A stretch of 64,000 nucleotides of DNA. Origin: Eupeodes corollae. Lineage: Eukaryota; Arthropoda; Insecta; Diptera; Syrphidae. The DNA is taken from contig NC_079147.1 in the NCBI RefSeq assembly GCF_945859685.1, positions 254,624,572 to 254,688,571 on the forward strand, given 5' to 3'. How positions within the stretch are numbered: position 1 is the first letter of the stretch; each line of letters begins with the position of its first letter. This document shows positions 10,975-24,800 of this stretch, piece by piece. A program made the translations under genes and the position numbers. The notes under the pieces were generated by a model that worked only from the letters and a program-made list of their open reading frames with translations, was not told the origin of the DNA and searched no databases.

Positions 10975-11530
10975 ATGGTCCGTGTAGGTCTTCAAATAAA
11001 CGCCACCTTAGAAAATGTCGAAGAGCTAGAAACTTGCCATCCGAACTATTCGTTTTTCATCAAAATCAAATGCACCAATTGTGGTGAGGAATCCGACAAA
11101 TGGCATGATATCACTGAATCCGAACGAACTCAGCAGGACTCCCGTAATCCTGATGGCTTCAATTTCTACATGAAATGTAAAATGTGTTCACGAGAGAACA
11201 CAATTGATGTTGTGGAAAAAACCAATGGTATGTAAAGTAGTTTATCCCTAAAATCGTACCTCACGTTAACATAAATCTTCCAACTTTATAGTAAAATACA
11301 CCCAAGACGATTCAGGCAAATTTAAAACAATTGTCATTTTCGACTGCCGTGGCGCCGAACCAACTGCATTCTCTCCTCGCATCGGTTGGATTGTAAAATC
11401 CTCGGAAAATGGACAAACATTCGAGGATGTAGATCTCTCTGAAGACGATTGGGTTGAATACGATCAAAAGAATAACAATTCCGTTGGAATTTATGAATTC
11501 TCATCTCAATTTATTAAATTAAAAAAATAA
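10975..11530 (+). CDS. CXXC-motif zinc-binding protein (CZIB/C1orf123/UPF0587 family; Drosophila CG4646-like)
   Basis: Two exons, 10975-11227 and 11292-11530, join in phase 1 to give 163 residues, close to the ~160 of the family. The start [15 protein letters not shown], then two zinc-knuckle pairs, CTNC (residues 38-41 or so) and CKMC (about 70-73), the second half with [20 protein letters not shown] and the end [15 protein letters not shown]...GIYEF are the family pattern. Structures of this group show a single zinc held by the four cysteines on a beta-sandwich; the cellular job is still unclear. The start codon is supported by homology beginning at the first Met. The gene converges on SCAP, with only 146 bp between stop codons, so the 3' untranslated regions probably overlap. 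Confidence 0.92.
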
Positions 11531-11576
11531 AACAACAAAACCAAAAACAAATAATTGTTATAAATTATATTTTAAT

Positions 11577-11582
11577 TTTATT
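11577..11582 (-). terminator. Candidate poly(A) signal of SCAP
   Basis: On the minus strand these bases read AATAAA, 95 bp past the SCAP stop codon. They lie inside the presumed 3' untranslated region of the convergent CZIB-like gene. Confidence 0.45.
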
Positions 11583-11636
11583 AAAAAATATTAAAACCAT
11601 TTTTTGTTTGATTTTGTTTTCTTAAAAACTATTTGT

Positions 11637-11642
11637 AATAAA
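11637..11642 (+). terminator. Candidate poly(A) signal of the CZIB-like gene
   Basis: AATAAA about 107 bp after the stop codon. A second AATAAA overlaps the stop itself (11526-11531). If the distal signal is used, the transcript runs to the edge of the SCAP coding sequence on the other strand. Confidence 0.35.
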
Positions 11643-11676
11643 AAAAAATTAAAACGAAACAGTTTTTCTTTTTGTT

Positions 11677-12852
11677 TTAGTTACATTTATCAGCAACTAT
11701 TGGGAACCTAACTACCCTTATTTCATTACCATAATCACATATTACAGAATTACAAGCTAACATCATTATTTTTGGACATAATTGAGAATTTGAACAGTCT
11801 AGCTTAACTTCTCTCGCTGGTTCACCAGTTCGGACGTCCCAAACAATAAGAGAACCTAAAAAAAAAGATGAAAAAAATAGTTATTGATCATGAATAAAGG
11901 CTAAACAACTTGGGCCTTAAGAAGAGCACGTTTCTTTTTTAATGTTTAAGTCAACAAGAAGCTGAAAAAAAATAGACTTGAAAAATAGAAAAACTTACCT
12001 AATTTACTCGTGACCAAGAGAGACGGCGTCAACATTAATAAATTAGAATATGCATTCGATATATTTATGGTATTGAGAAGATTCCCTTGGAATCGTTCCC
12101 ATACCCGAATTCGTTCGTCTGTGCCAAGCGATAGCACATAACTAGGCGCACACGCTAAACAACTTATCGAACCATCGTGCGCTTGAATGTTATACATACA
12201 AGTACCCGTAAAGAGATCCCAAACACAAAGAAGACCATCTTGAGAACCCGAACCTCCAGTTCCTGGTTGCCAACGGTCTACAAAAAGGCACGTTATTGGT
12301 CCACAATGACCATGTAATGTATACTCCACATCGGAGTTTTCTAAACTAAAAACCTAAATAGAGACAATTTTTTTGTTTTTATAAAAATAAAAATTTCTAT
12401 GCATGATTTTTGTTTAAGACTTACTTTTAAAGTATGATCTTGACTTCCAGTAAAGACCAAACCATTAATGACTTCCATACAAGTTATGGGTTGCTGATGT
12501 GCCAGCCGCACTCCATCTAAAGTGCACTTCATTTCTTCACGTGTTGTTTTTTGTAGCTCATGTTCACGTTGCATTAGTCCAATGCTTCCCGTCGAACCGG
12601 TACGAACGTGCGCTATATCAACAAAAACAAAACGTTTTTATTTATTTACTATTTTACAAATTGTATAATTTATCTTGTTTTACTTCTTCGATAGGCAGAT
12701 GTGAAGCCCCAGTCTATTTGTTTACCCTTGTAATAGGTTTCGAGACGATAAAAATCAATACGACCGCATAGTCTGGCCACAACTACGCGGTCGCCGCTCA
12801 AGTGTATATGAGTAATACCTTGACTGCGTTTAGATTCCTCTTGATAAGCACA
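11677..12852 (-). CDS. SCAP: SCAP coding exons 5-8: C-terminal WD40 repeats
   Basis: Exons 12852-12684, 12612-12425, 12353-11999 and 11855-11677 encode residues 919-1214. Five more WD repeats follow those in exon 4: ITHIHLSGDRVVVARLCGRIDFY, PITCMEVINGLVFTGSQDHT, PITCLFVDRW..GGSGSQDG then CVWDLFTGTC, ISCLACAPSYVLSLGTDE then RVWERFQG, and SLLVTSKLGSLIVWDVRTGE. Together they make a seven-blade propeller, the part that grips the SREBP regulatory domain. The protein ends VVRFPIVADKCN. The last stop lies 146 bp from the convergent CZIB-like gene. Confidence 0.9.
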
Positions 12853-15800
12853 CTGTAAACAAAAGCAAATTTTACATTAAAAACAATTAAAACAATATTG
12901 AAATACATTTTATATATAAAGATTGTTAAGATTGCACAACCAAAGAGGTTTGTCAACTTTTTTGTTAAATCTAAATGGATGCACTCCTACAGATGCGATA
13001 GCAACACCGTTTTTTCTCATTAAACAAAATACAACTTTATGCTAATAATTTCTATTTAAAAATACAAAATAGCAATATAACAATCAGTAGACAAATCAAT
13101 TGCCACCTTTTTGATTTTTTTAAGTGCATTTTTTCGAGATAAGAACCTCAAAAATTGTTGCAAAAAAAACCCTTAAGCGAGAAGATTAAACTAAAGCTTA
13201 ACACGACCACGGATCATTGACAAAGTAACATGGAAAAGTACTATCATTTATAAACAATTTATTTATATACCTAGATTTTTTGTTGTTGTTCAAATTCAAG
13301 GTCAAGTTTGGTGTGATTTGCTAAGATTGAATTTTGTGGGAGATAAGAAACACAAAATCTCACATGCGTTCAAGAAAAAAAACAAAAAAGATTAGAGAAC
13401 TACCTACAACGTATGTTTAATCAGTCGAAAGTTGAAAAAACGAAAGAAATGGGGACCACACTTGACAATATGAAAGTGATTCCACAAATAGTAATAAAAA
13501 TAATAATAATAACATCACACACGCGAATGTTTTGTTATTTTTTTGTTTCCTCTTTGACTTACTCATATTTGTTTTTGCAATCAATAAGGTACAACAATTT
13601 GCATTAGGAATTAAACAATTTAAAAATAATGTTTATAGATAACACATACAAAAAACTGACCTAATCACGAATTATATGAATGCTTTTGTTCTTAAGGGAT
13701 AAGAAATATAACAAACTTACCTTCAACCAACCGGCTGGAGATTCCCACAATTCGATCCGTCCATTAGCACAACCAACAGCAATCAAATTGTCCAAATAAT
13801 CCAAACACCAAACAGGTGATGCATTGAATCGCTTCTTAACAACTTGTCCATCGTCTAGTGTTTTTGAAATTTGCATATCAGCTCGACTAATCGTGGTCAG
13901 ATTTTCACCACTCTTCGCATCCCAAACCTTGATTTGTCCCTTTAGACAACAACTTACAATATTCACACCATCCGAGGCGAGACATTCGATTTTGTGTGTA
14001 TGACCAGCGATTTGTGTGGGTACACCTTCGAGAATCTGTTCGGTCTTATGCGACACCTCGGACTCATTCCAACTCGAGCGCCATTCGGCATAGTTTCGAG
14101 TGCAGATACAACGATAGAATACAACCATTGTATAGCACAGAACGAATACACTCACTGCACACAGAAGTATGGCAAAGAAGATTTCCATGGGGCTCTTGGG
14201 AAACAATGGTGTTCCACCGGGGGTGATTAGAGGAGATTCCCTGTTTTCGTCATCGCTGAAATCCAATGGGTCTAGAGCAGCTGCCAATGCCTTCCATTGA
14301 AAGTTTTGGATGAGTTTCTCTTGGGGATTGCGAACGAGTTTAGCTGCATCGGGTTTGATGGCGTGCGAGAGTTTTATAGTTGGCAATATGGTCACATACC
14401 GCCCGCTCAGGGAAACGTTATACTGTTTCATTATGGTGGACCAATGAAAGTTTGATAGGAAATAATTTAACTCAAAATCAGGATACTGCAGTTTTCTCAT
14501 TTGTTCCGTCACATTGATGATGCCATCGAAGTAGGTTTCGGTGTTTTTTTCCTCACTCGCAGGACTACTGCTTCTTGGGAGGGGCAAATTCGAGAAGAAA
14601 CTAGAGCTCCTCACAGCTTCCATAGCTCGACTGAAATCTTCGTGGTTCAAGCTTGTCCGATTGGTATCCATAACGAAGAAATTCTCCAAAAATCCAGAAT
14701 TATAAACAATCGATCCTATCCACACACTCATCCAGACCATAAAAGCTCGTTGAAAGAATCGAGTTCTAGCCCAGAAATTCACAAGCTTAAGACGCTTTGG
14801 AATTTTCTGTTCATTCGATACGATTGTGGGACGCTTTGGCAGATCACTGTCATTGAAAGACAATTTCGGGTGCGATAAGGAACGATGAAAAACATTGCTG
14901 GGATGACTAGATGTGTTTGAGAAGAAGCGAAATTCGTTTCGTTTGCTGTCCACCGAATAGCTTAGCATCATCTTTGGCAAATGCTTCGCCTCCATTGTGT
15001 ACTCGATGCGTTTGATATTCATTGCGAGAATCGTTGAGAATAAAAGCATTTGCAAGAGAAAATCCGACAACAGTCCAACAATTGCAAACACACAAAACTC
15101 CTGAATAACCGGAACGAATGTCGCCAAACCAATGGTCAATATGGTGATTTCTGTGAGTAGTGTCTTCGAAATATGCCAACCCTCCTTGCTAAGAGCTTGA
15201 GCAACTCGTATTTTCACATCGAATGTTTCGTCTGTCGAGACAACACTCTTTGTTATGACTAGACAATTTTCCAAACCAATAAGTATGACCAGGTATGGGA
15301 AAATATCTTTCGATTGTAGACTTATAGTCAAACCAAAAAAGAAACACAACCCCAACGACATCATTAGGCTTCCCAGCACAGTTACTACAGAGCATAGAGC
15401 CAAGACTAGCCTCGACCGTATCACATCAATTTTTCGGACGGAAAAGTATATGTAAGTGAAGAGTAATACAAATGCCGTGCACAATGGTACAAATTCGAAG
15501 ATCTTAAATTCTCCCGGATAGAAAATGTACATTATTGAAGATTTATCTTCGGCGGTTTCTTCAGTATTTTGGTACATTGCATACATGGTTGTGAGTTTTT
15601 GTTTAAGTGATTTTAGGAACTCTTTATCGTTGTTTTTTAGGATAAGTGTTATGGCGTATTGTATGACACGTGATCTGGAACGGAGCGGGTATCTTTTAAA
15701 GCCGGTATCTTGCATTGGTAGTCCGAAGAGCATTTCTGCTGTTGATACTTTAGATTTTTGAAGATTCTGCAAAGAGAGAGAAGAGATAATTAAAAAGAAT

Positions 15801-18800
15801 CAAGTATTTAAAGACAAAATTGATAATTGGTTTAGAAGCTCAATTTACGTATATCACAGTAATGAAATCCAAAAAAACGCAAATTCTTAGAATTAAGTAT
15901 TAGACCACATTTCAGAAAGGAAAAGATCTTATTAAGTTTAGTTATCTTCTCTCTGCTGATACATGGTCATGTCTAGAAGAAGGGTCTGAAAATGTTTGGC
16001 CTCTTATGTGAGAAAAAAAACTATGTCGGAAACGCTACTATCATAGATTTTACGCACTTAAGCTGGAAGCATATATTTTGAATGGTTTTTTGCAATAATT
16101 ATTATCTTCTACCTGAGCGTCGAACTTGTCGAGTTGTAGAAGCTGAGTAAGGTCAATGATTCTCGGAAATTATTTCCCCAGAAGAATCCTGAAATGAAAA
16201 GCCACTCGCCCCTCCCCTACCCAATTCTTACCCCTCCTACATCGGCTTTGTGCTATTATTCCCTAACTGTATAGTGTATCACTGTCTGTCAATACCTTGT
16301 TTCCTTCCTGGGACGCTTATGTCTCAATTGCTGTTCATCTCTCCTTTTCCAAAACATATCCCCGGCTCTGAATAGTTTCGAACCTTATAAATCTCCAGGT
16401 CCAGATCAAATCGTACCAGCTGAGCTACAACTTAACATTGACATAACTTTGACCATCATTGAGATGATCTTTAAAAGTTGTCTAGATCTGGTCTATATAC
16501 CTCAGGTTTATTCCCAAGGCGGGCAAATGCTCGCATGTCAATCCTAAAGATCTAAGACCTATTAGTCTATCATCAATCATTCTCAAAACTTTTAAACGAT
16601 TGATTGATATCCATGTACGTAATAGCATTGATAAGAGACTATGGATGTCTCAGCATGCTTACTGCAAAGGGAAATCGGTAGAAACAGCCTTACGCACTCT
16701 GGTAAGAACTATCGAATACTCCCTTGAGCAAAAGGAATATACTAATCCTCAAAAAACAGACCTCGTCATTTTTACACGGAAATACAAGACCCCAGTAATT
16801 GTACCTTCTTCAATAAAAGATGTACACCAATTTTTACCAATGAAGCCAAATACCTTGGTCTGATATTGGACAAAAAATTTAGTTGGAAACCTAATATTCA
16901 GGAAGGAGTTAAGAAGCTACAGTAGCTTTTTCTTTGCAAGAAAGCCATAGGAAGCAAATGCGGGTTTCAACCTCGCATAACATATTGGCTATACACATCG
17001 GTCTACCGACCAATACTTATGTACGGGGTTTCATTATGGTGGACTGCACTGGAGAAAGTCACATACTACGAAAAACTCAGCAGAGTCCAACGCACTGCAT
17101 GTCTCTCGTAAGCGGGGCATTAGGAACCACACCCTCAGCAGCGTTAGACACTCTCCTCCATCTGAAACCCCTCGACATATTCAGCAAACAAGTAGCAGCG
17201 AGTACAGCTAAAAGACTCAACACTCCGTCATTTTGAACATCTTTGGTTTCATACCAAAGCACATAGACTACACTATTCCAAAACCCCTAAACAAAAACTT
17301 CCAGGTATTCATTCCTTCCAGAGATGAATGGGAAGACAAAAAACTCCTGGATGACAAAAGCATACATTTTTATACAGATCGATCCAAGACAAATGAAAGA
17401 GTTGGTAGTCGTGTGTACTCTGAAAAGCTTAATCTAAGCATCTCATTCCGCCTCCCTAATCATTGTGACGTCTTCCAAGCGGTAATTTTAGCGATCAAAC
17501 AGGTTCTCTCCTGGCTAAGAGAAAACATGATATCAACTCCTGATATCCCCATCTTCTCTGACAGTCAGGCTGCTATCAAACCTCTTGACGGTGTCTCAAC
17601 CAAATCTCTAAGCAATCCACAGAGACATCACAGGAAATTGTAGGGTTGATGAACTCGCTAAAAATGGCACCGTCATACCTATTTCACCTAAAAATGAGAA
17701 GATAGGTATACCGATAGCTACATGTAAAATTCTGCTTAAAGAAACAGCTTTCGCGATAGCAAACCCTAGGTGGTAGAATTTACCAACATACTCAGCCACA
17801 AAATTCATATGGCCTTCAATGGACCTAAAGCGCTCTAAAGAATTGTTATCTCAAAGTAGAATTCATATTAGCTCCCAATAGATGTCCTTACGGGACACTG
17901 TCTTATAGGCAGACACGCAATACGACTTGGTGTAGCCTCAAATGACTTCTGCAGGAGCTGTATAGACGAGGAAGAAGAGGAAACAATCTCACACCTCCTC
18001 TGCACTTGCCCTGCTCTTTCACTAAGACGCAAACTTCATCTGGGAGAATACTCTTTTGATAATCCCTGTGAACTAGCTAAAAAGGATATCAAATATCTCC
18101 TTCGCTTTTTTAAAAGCTCAAAATGGTTCGACTAGTGGGAAGTAATTCTATTGATTCATGTGGTATTACAACGGGACTTTTCTTTTGGCCTAAGTGTGTG
18201 GATTATAAATCCGCAGCCACTTTAACCTAACCTTGCAATAATTATATGGTAGCAGAGAGCTATTGATCTAAGATGGATGATGGCCAATGAATTCTGGTGC
18301 CGAACTAACTAACGTCACCTAACAACGAAAAAGGTGGAAAACCTATTGAAGGAGCTCAGGACCAGATCCTTTGTGTGGAGCCGATTATGATGTGCGAATA
18401 GGACGAACAGAGGCTTGACTGTGAACTCTGTATGTCTCATCCAGCGAATTGACTGTTGCAATCAAGAGAACCTTCGAATCATAGGCTTCAGATTTGAAAT
18501 TAATGATTTTATTAGTTGCCTGAAAATTTTCGAAGATTCTTGTCAAACTGTGTTCAGTTTGGAAATTCATATGAATTCTTTAACGCCAGAAAAACACTTA
18601 TAAATGTGTGGAAATTGAAGATTTCGGATTCTTTTCGTGAACAATTTATTAGATCTAGGAAAGAGTACGAATTCTTAAGAAGATTTACATATAAACAATA
18701 TATTTGGTCTCTTGAGTCGAAAATAAAAACTAATTCGAAGTGTTTTTGGTCATTTCTAAATATTAAAACAAAATCTGAAAACTAAAAAGATATTTGTTAT

Positions 18801-21800
18801 AAATTTGCTTTATTTTTCCAATCGAACTTTTCTGATACACCTATTGCTAAGCTTCAGCTTATCCCCAAATTATTTAAAGCAATTGTTAAAATTAAACTTT
18901 ATAGTTTAGTTCAAAACCATATTTCACTGCATCAGCATGGCTTTATGAGTGGAAGACATTAATGCAAGACAAAAGGACAGAAGAGAAAATTACAAAATTG
19001 AGAATCAGTTCTTAATGAGGTTAACAAATCAAAAAGATTTTGGTGTGATTTTTGATACGAATATGAATTATTCTCTCCAAATTGATAATGTTATTTCAAA
19101 AACTAACACCATGTTGGGATTTATTTCAAGAACTTCAAGTCATTCGAAGATCCTCATACTTTAAAAACTCTTTTTGTATCCCTTGTGAGACCTTTACTTG
19201 AATATTGTTGCATAATATGAAATCCCTTTACACAATCAAGTATTTTAAGGATTGAAAAGGTTCAGAAGAGATTTACAAAATTTGCTTTACGAAAGCTTTA
19301 TAATTATTCAAATATGCCACCTTATGAGACCAGATGTGCTTTAATTTACTTAAAACCTTTAGTATCTAGAAGAAAATTGTATTAAGTACTCTTTGCTTAC
19401 GATGTGCTCAACTCTAACATAATTTGTTCAATTTTGTTGTTTCAGTTTAATATGTATGTTCCATCGCGTCCTAGAAATGGTAATTCCAAAATTGGCCGAT
19501 ACTCATTTCGGGTTTTGGAACAGGAACAATTTCAACACGTTTCCAGACGGCAGGAAACATTCTATTGTAACTTGAAAGACGAATAAATAAATACAAAATA
19601 AATAAAAGTTCTTTTACCGAAGAAATTGTGTTTTATGATAAATATCTTTTCTTGCTTTCATGGTATGGTGTGATCAATAAGTAAAATTGCAGTGTATATT
19701 TTTTGCAGGTTACGCACTGACGGCATCACAGGTCTCTATTTATTTCGAATTAGGAAGCACATAGTAGGCTTTACACTGATTCGCTAGCGCTATGGAGCCA
19801 TGTTGACTGATTTTTTGTTTCCAAAAATAAATGAGCCAATTGCCTCTTCTGCGACTAAACGTCTTCATTTTTTGTTGGGCTACGTCAATTCAATGTTTAT
19901 GCCGAACAACCAGCAACCCTTGAACCATTGGAAGCTTCAGATTTATTGGGAAAAACAGTGAATATTTTGACTGATCGAATGAAACATTTAACTACTAGTC
20001 GCAGTGTGGGCATACTCGTTGGCCGGAAAACATATTTCAAAACTAAATGACATGATATTATCTAAAAGATTATAACAACAAAAAACTAATTCAAGCAATA
20101 TTTCCTTCTTGTATTAATGTTAAAAACTATCTTGAAAAAAAAACATTCGATACTATCACAGAAAATCAAAGAATTGTGTCCCACTTTTTCTTATCAAAAT
20201 TATATTAAAGTTTAATACTAAATCGTAAATTTTCCATCTAAACAAAAATTCACTGGAAAAATAGAGGCCAAAGATCATTTAAGGCACATATGAATATGTA
20301 AACTTTTCCATGGTTTGACTTTATATGTTGAGAACTGAAAGAGAGATAAAGTCTTGTACAACCTTTTGGACTTTTTATAAGTAAATCTTGAGCAAGTAGA
20401 TGAGCGGGGTATGTAAGTCTCATTTTGCCTTTGACAAACTTATGAATTACTAAAAATTTGAAGAAAAACAATAATTATGTTTTTCAAATTTACATTAAAT
20501 GTACTCATAAGATCACACATTAAATAATGATCGTTGGAAATTTAAATTTTTAAATGTTGCTTAGCAGAAATGGTACCTTCGTACAGACTTTGATAAATAT
20601 GCTTATCTATTGTGTAAGAAAAGATGGATATCTTACAAAGTATGTTAATAATAACAAATGACGAAGCATTTAATTTCAATTCTGATTGAATGTATTAAAA
20701 ACTAAAACATTCAGTGCGAAATAAAGTTCTCCTTTCTTTATAAATATAACCCAACCCAAAAACAACTTAAGCATTCCTTTTTTATATTGCGGAATGCTTA
20801 GGACGCCCAATTGTCTACATATCAAAGTCAAGGTGTTCTTCACAAATTTACCTAAGAAAAACATAATTGAATGATATAACAGTTGATATGGCCCATAATT
20901 ACTTCCTAAAGCCTAGCGTGTTGTGTTAGTTTTTTTTTTCTTCGATTGAATTTATGAGTCATGTCAATCAAAAGAAACTCCAAATCCGGGGTGTATTGGT
21001 TGATTGGTGGGAATTTGTAAGCATATTGTATTCATTATCAAGATTTTAATTTTATTTTTAAATACTAAGTACACTCACGCTAGCAGCTCGTGAATTGTTG
21101 TGGTTTAGTTTAGTTGAATAACAAACTATCAATGAAAAAAGAGATCAGCAGAAACAAGCCAAATAATCTAGACCCTACTAGACGACTTTTATGCGTGGAC
21201 GTAATAAACAAATTCTTAGCTTTTTTTATTCATAGTCATAGATAACACAAAATTTAAATGTATGTCGTTCCATTATTCACTTTCATTTGACAAAAGTGAT
21301 AAAATCACAACACAAACGCATTTATAAAGCGAGCAATCAAAGTAAAAATTCAATTGAGATGCTGCCTCCTCCTCCTCCCACTTTCTCCCGCTTTAATAAA
21401 GAAAATACAAAATAAAAAACTAATTTAAATGCTCGCCTAATTGAATTACAATGAAGACGACACAAAATATGAACGAAAAAAATAAACTAAAAGAAACCAC
21501 TTACATGATATTGAAAGACCGTATTCAATATATTAGTATCCTTAGTAAAGTTGTGTATATTTTGTCCCCACAAATTAGCCGGCGACAACACCAGACAATT
21601 GTATTCGGGAAATAATTGTTCGTTCTGTGCTCGCCGTTTGACATTCTCAACATGAAGGCAAAAATGATCCAGGGTCTTTTTGCTAAAATATATAATTATA
21701 TAGGCTTATTTATGCTTAAAGAGTAATATAGTATCGTCGTCTACAAACCTTTCCTCTGACTCATGATTCCGTACGACTTCAAGCAGTTTAAATACTTCAT

Positions 21801-24800
21801 AAAGCGGCGCTCGAAAGGCATCCATTAATTGCATATCGTCTGTCCATGGAAACACGCTAGTGCGTAGGGCTATTTGTTGCACATAAAGCATAGGGCTACT
21901 TTGCGCCCAGGGAAAAGGTGGGTCATAGGATATATTATTCACATTGAATATGTTATTCACAAGTGAGTAATTTTTGTCACCTTCGCCAAAGAGATTACTA
22001 TATTTACCCTCGAATGGCAGGACGATTTTTGTTGGGATGGTCCCAGGTAGTGGGATATTTATGAGGGGATAGCTGAAAATACAAAAATTAAGTTCTATTT
22101 GATAAAATCGAAAATTTGAAAAATGTTTATTTCTAAATATTCGTATATTTAAGACTTTGCCTTAAGATAGGCATACAACAAAAAAAGCAATTAAAAACAT
22201 TAACATACATGTTAGCTTGTCGATGGTCATTGAACTTTCGACCTTGAAGGTTGTCTTGAAACTAACATTTCCACTTTTGCCTTGTTTTTTTTTGTTGTTG
22301 TTTATTTAACTCTAAGCTTGCTCTTAATGAATTACGATTACGAAACAAACATAAATAAGTTCAATGAGTCTTTAGTTATAATGTTTTTTTTTTCTGTATG
22401 TTTAATGAAACTTTAAGTACTTACCTCTTCCTACCTACCTACCTACCAACTCTTATGTACTTTAGTTTAAGTCATGTATAAACTTTAAAATAAAAAAAAA
22501 AACTAGGCAACAATAAAATTAATTATTTTATATATCAGACGATGACGATAAATCTAAGTTTTAGTTGCAGATTATAAAATCAAACATGTTATTAAATACT
22601 TAACTGGGAAAAAACTATAATAAACTTTAAATATAACGATACTTGTATAATCTAGTGGTTTAAAAAGAAATTAGTTTATATATGCAACGAAAGTTTTAAA
22701 AGTTCAGACCAATTTAATTGTTAAATAATAATTGCATGGTTTGTGATTTTAATTAGTATTTTGATATAAGTTCGAACTGTTTAATTAATGATGAGTATTT
22801 TTTAATAGAACAGTAGATTTTGTATTGTTTATCTAGAGTCTTGCTTTAGAATCGATATTCTATCAGTTTCAATATCAATTTGGATATTCGTTTGAATATT
22901 TGGGAGTTTTTGACTTGTTAATTATATGTTTCAACAGACATTTCGTTTTATAGCAATGCTGGAGGTTAGGTGATATAATAATTTACATTTGTTTAAAGAA
23001 AATACCTACTATCTGTAGAAATTTTTAAACGGTTTTTAATTATGTTTTACATTAATGTTTTAAAAAAGGTTCGTAAATGTTTTCCTTACTATTAAGTTCA
23101 AAGTCGGTTCACGTGGGTTCGAAGGTATACGATGTTTTTAATTACCACGCAAGTAGTAAAATCAAATTATGCGGTTTCTCCTTTTTTAGAAGATGTTAAG
23201 TGTGCCCTTAACGAAGACGGGGGGAATATTGGATATATAGAAATTAAATTAATTATTTGTGTTGATCATTAGTGGTAGTGATTTACTTGCAACAGTCCCA
23301 GCTTAACGACCTTTTACCCTACATAATTTTAATTTTACATGTTGACCTGACATCTTTTTGAATTTCAGAGTTTTCTACGGACGCTACATACAAAATACTG
23401 ATACTTGTTAAGGGAGACGACTTTGTCTAGTCAGTTTTTATATATGATTTTAAATTTTTGTGTTGTAATGTAATCGTGAAATAATAGAAACGATAGATAG
23501 ATAAAGATTGATTGAAATAATGTAAGATTTACATTACACACCAAAAAATGTTTTAAAAAAATCATTATAGCATGCGAGATTGACAACAAAACACAATGAA
23601 TGTAAAAAGCCCTCAATATAATTACTTTTAAATATTAAAAAAGGTATTTTTTAATATTGTAGTACCCGTGGCATGATGGTTAGTGCATTGGACTCACTCT
23701 TACAATTACAGTAAGATGCGTTGGCCTCGTTTCACCAACGCCTTAGCGAGAGAACTTCGTTCGAGTGACATAGCCCCACCAAACAACAGAAACATGACAA
23801 ATACAGAAATTGACCAACACTTACAACAGATGGACGAAACAATAAAACGAACGATGGAACGGACAATACCAAAGTACAAAGAACGGGACCAAATGGACGC
23901 ATACAGAAACGCGACTATTGACGCACTGCGAAGTCACAAGAGTGGCTTACTGACAAGACTCAAAAACTTGTACAGACGACTTACAGACCCACACGACTTG
24001 GAGGTTAGGACACTGAAGTCGTCAATAAAAAATGTCAATCTGTTGATTAAGGAGAACTACAGGCTATCAATTAACAAGTACTGGGACCGCAAGATCCGGT
24101 CAGTTAATTCGAGTGACCCTGGTATGTTCCCCAAAATCAAAAACGATAATGACCTTCCGTGTCTTAAACTCCAAAGAACTGAAGAGAACAGAGACGTACT
24201 CATGACAGCGCAAATAGATCCAGAAGAAGCCATCTTTGACGATAAATTTTACATAATTGAAGATCCGAAGGAAAAAGTGGAAGCGGTGGGAGCTGCTTTC
24301 CAGCAAGTGTACAAGGTAAATGTTAGCATTCGCCACAACCACGACCTGGAAAACAGAGCCCTACTTAATCACTTTTACCTCCGTAATGATATTACTCATT
24401 GGCGATCTGAGAACCGCTGTTTCATGCGGTTCAATGGCGATTCCTTGGCAAATGCCATAATCGCCGAGCAAATGGGACCAAGTCCCTTGTTAGTGACGAA
24501 GGTTGAGCTTCAGCTCATCTTCAACTCAATAAAAAATAAAAAGTCAGCAGGTGTCGATGGCATATCCAACGTTGTACTAAGACATTTACCGACGGAAGCA
24601 ATTGACATTTACACCACACACTTCAATAATGCACTGAATAATGCATATTATCCAGTGCATTGGAAGACCGCTGTGGTTCATCCTCTCCCGAAAAAGGGAA
24701 AGGACAACTCCAACCCGTCAAATCTTCGGTCGATAAGTCTTCTTCCGAGCATCAGCAAAGTTTTCGAAAAAATCATTAATAGGGCTCTGACTAAGTGGGC

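Noticed and set aside
12616..12700. Alternative exon 5 donor of SCAP at G|GTAAAC (about 12727)
   Set aside because: It keeps the phase but would drop codons reading KQIDWGFTSAYRR that look coding; the downstream A|GTAAAA was preferred, though RNA evidence should decide.
13963..15761. Several plus- and minus-strand frames of 60-125 codons overlapping SCAP exon 4
   Set aside because: Shadow frames of a 2-kb coding exon; the SCAP frame matches the family throughout.
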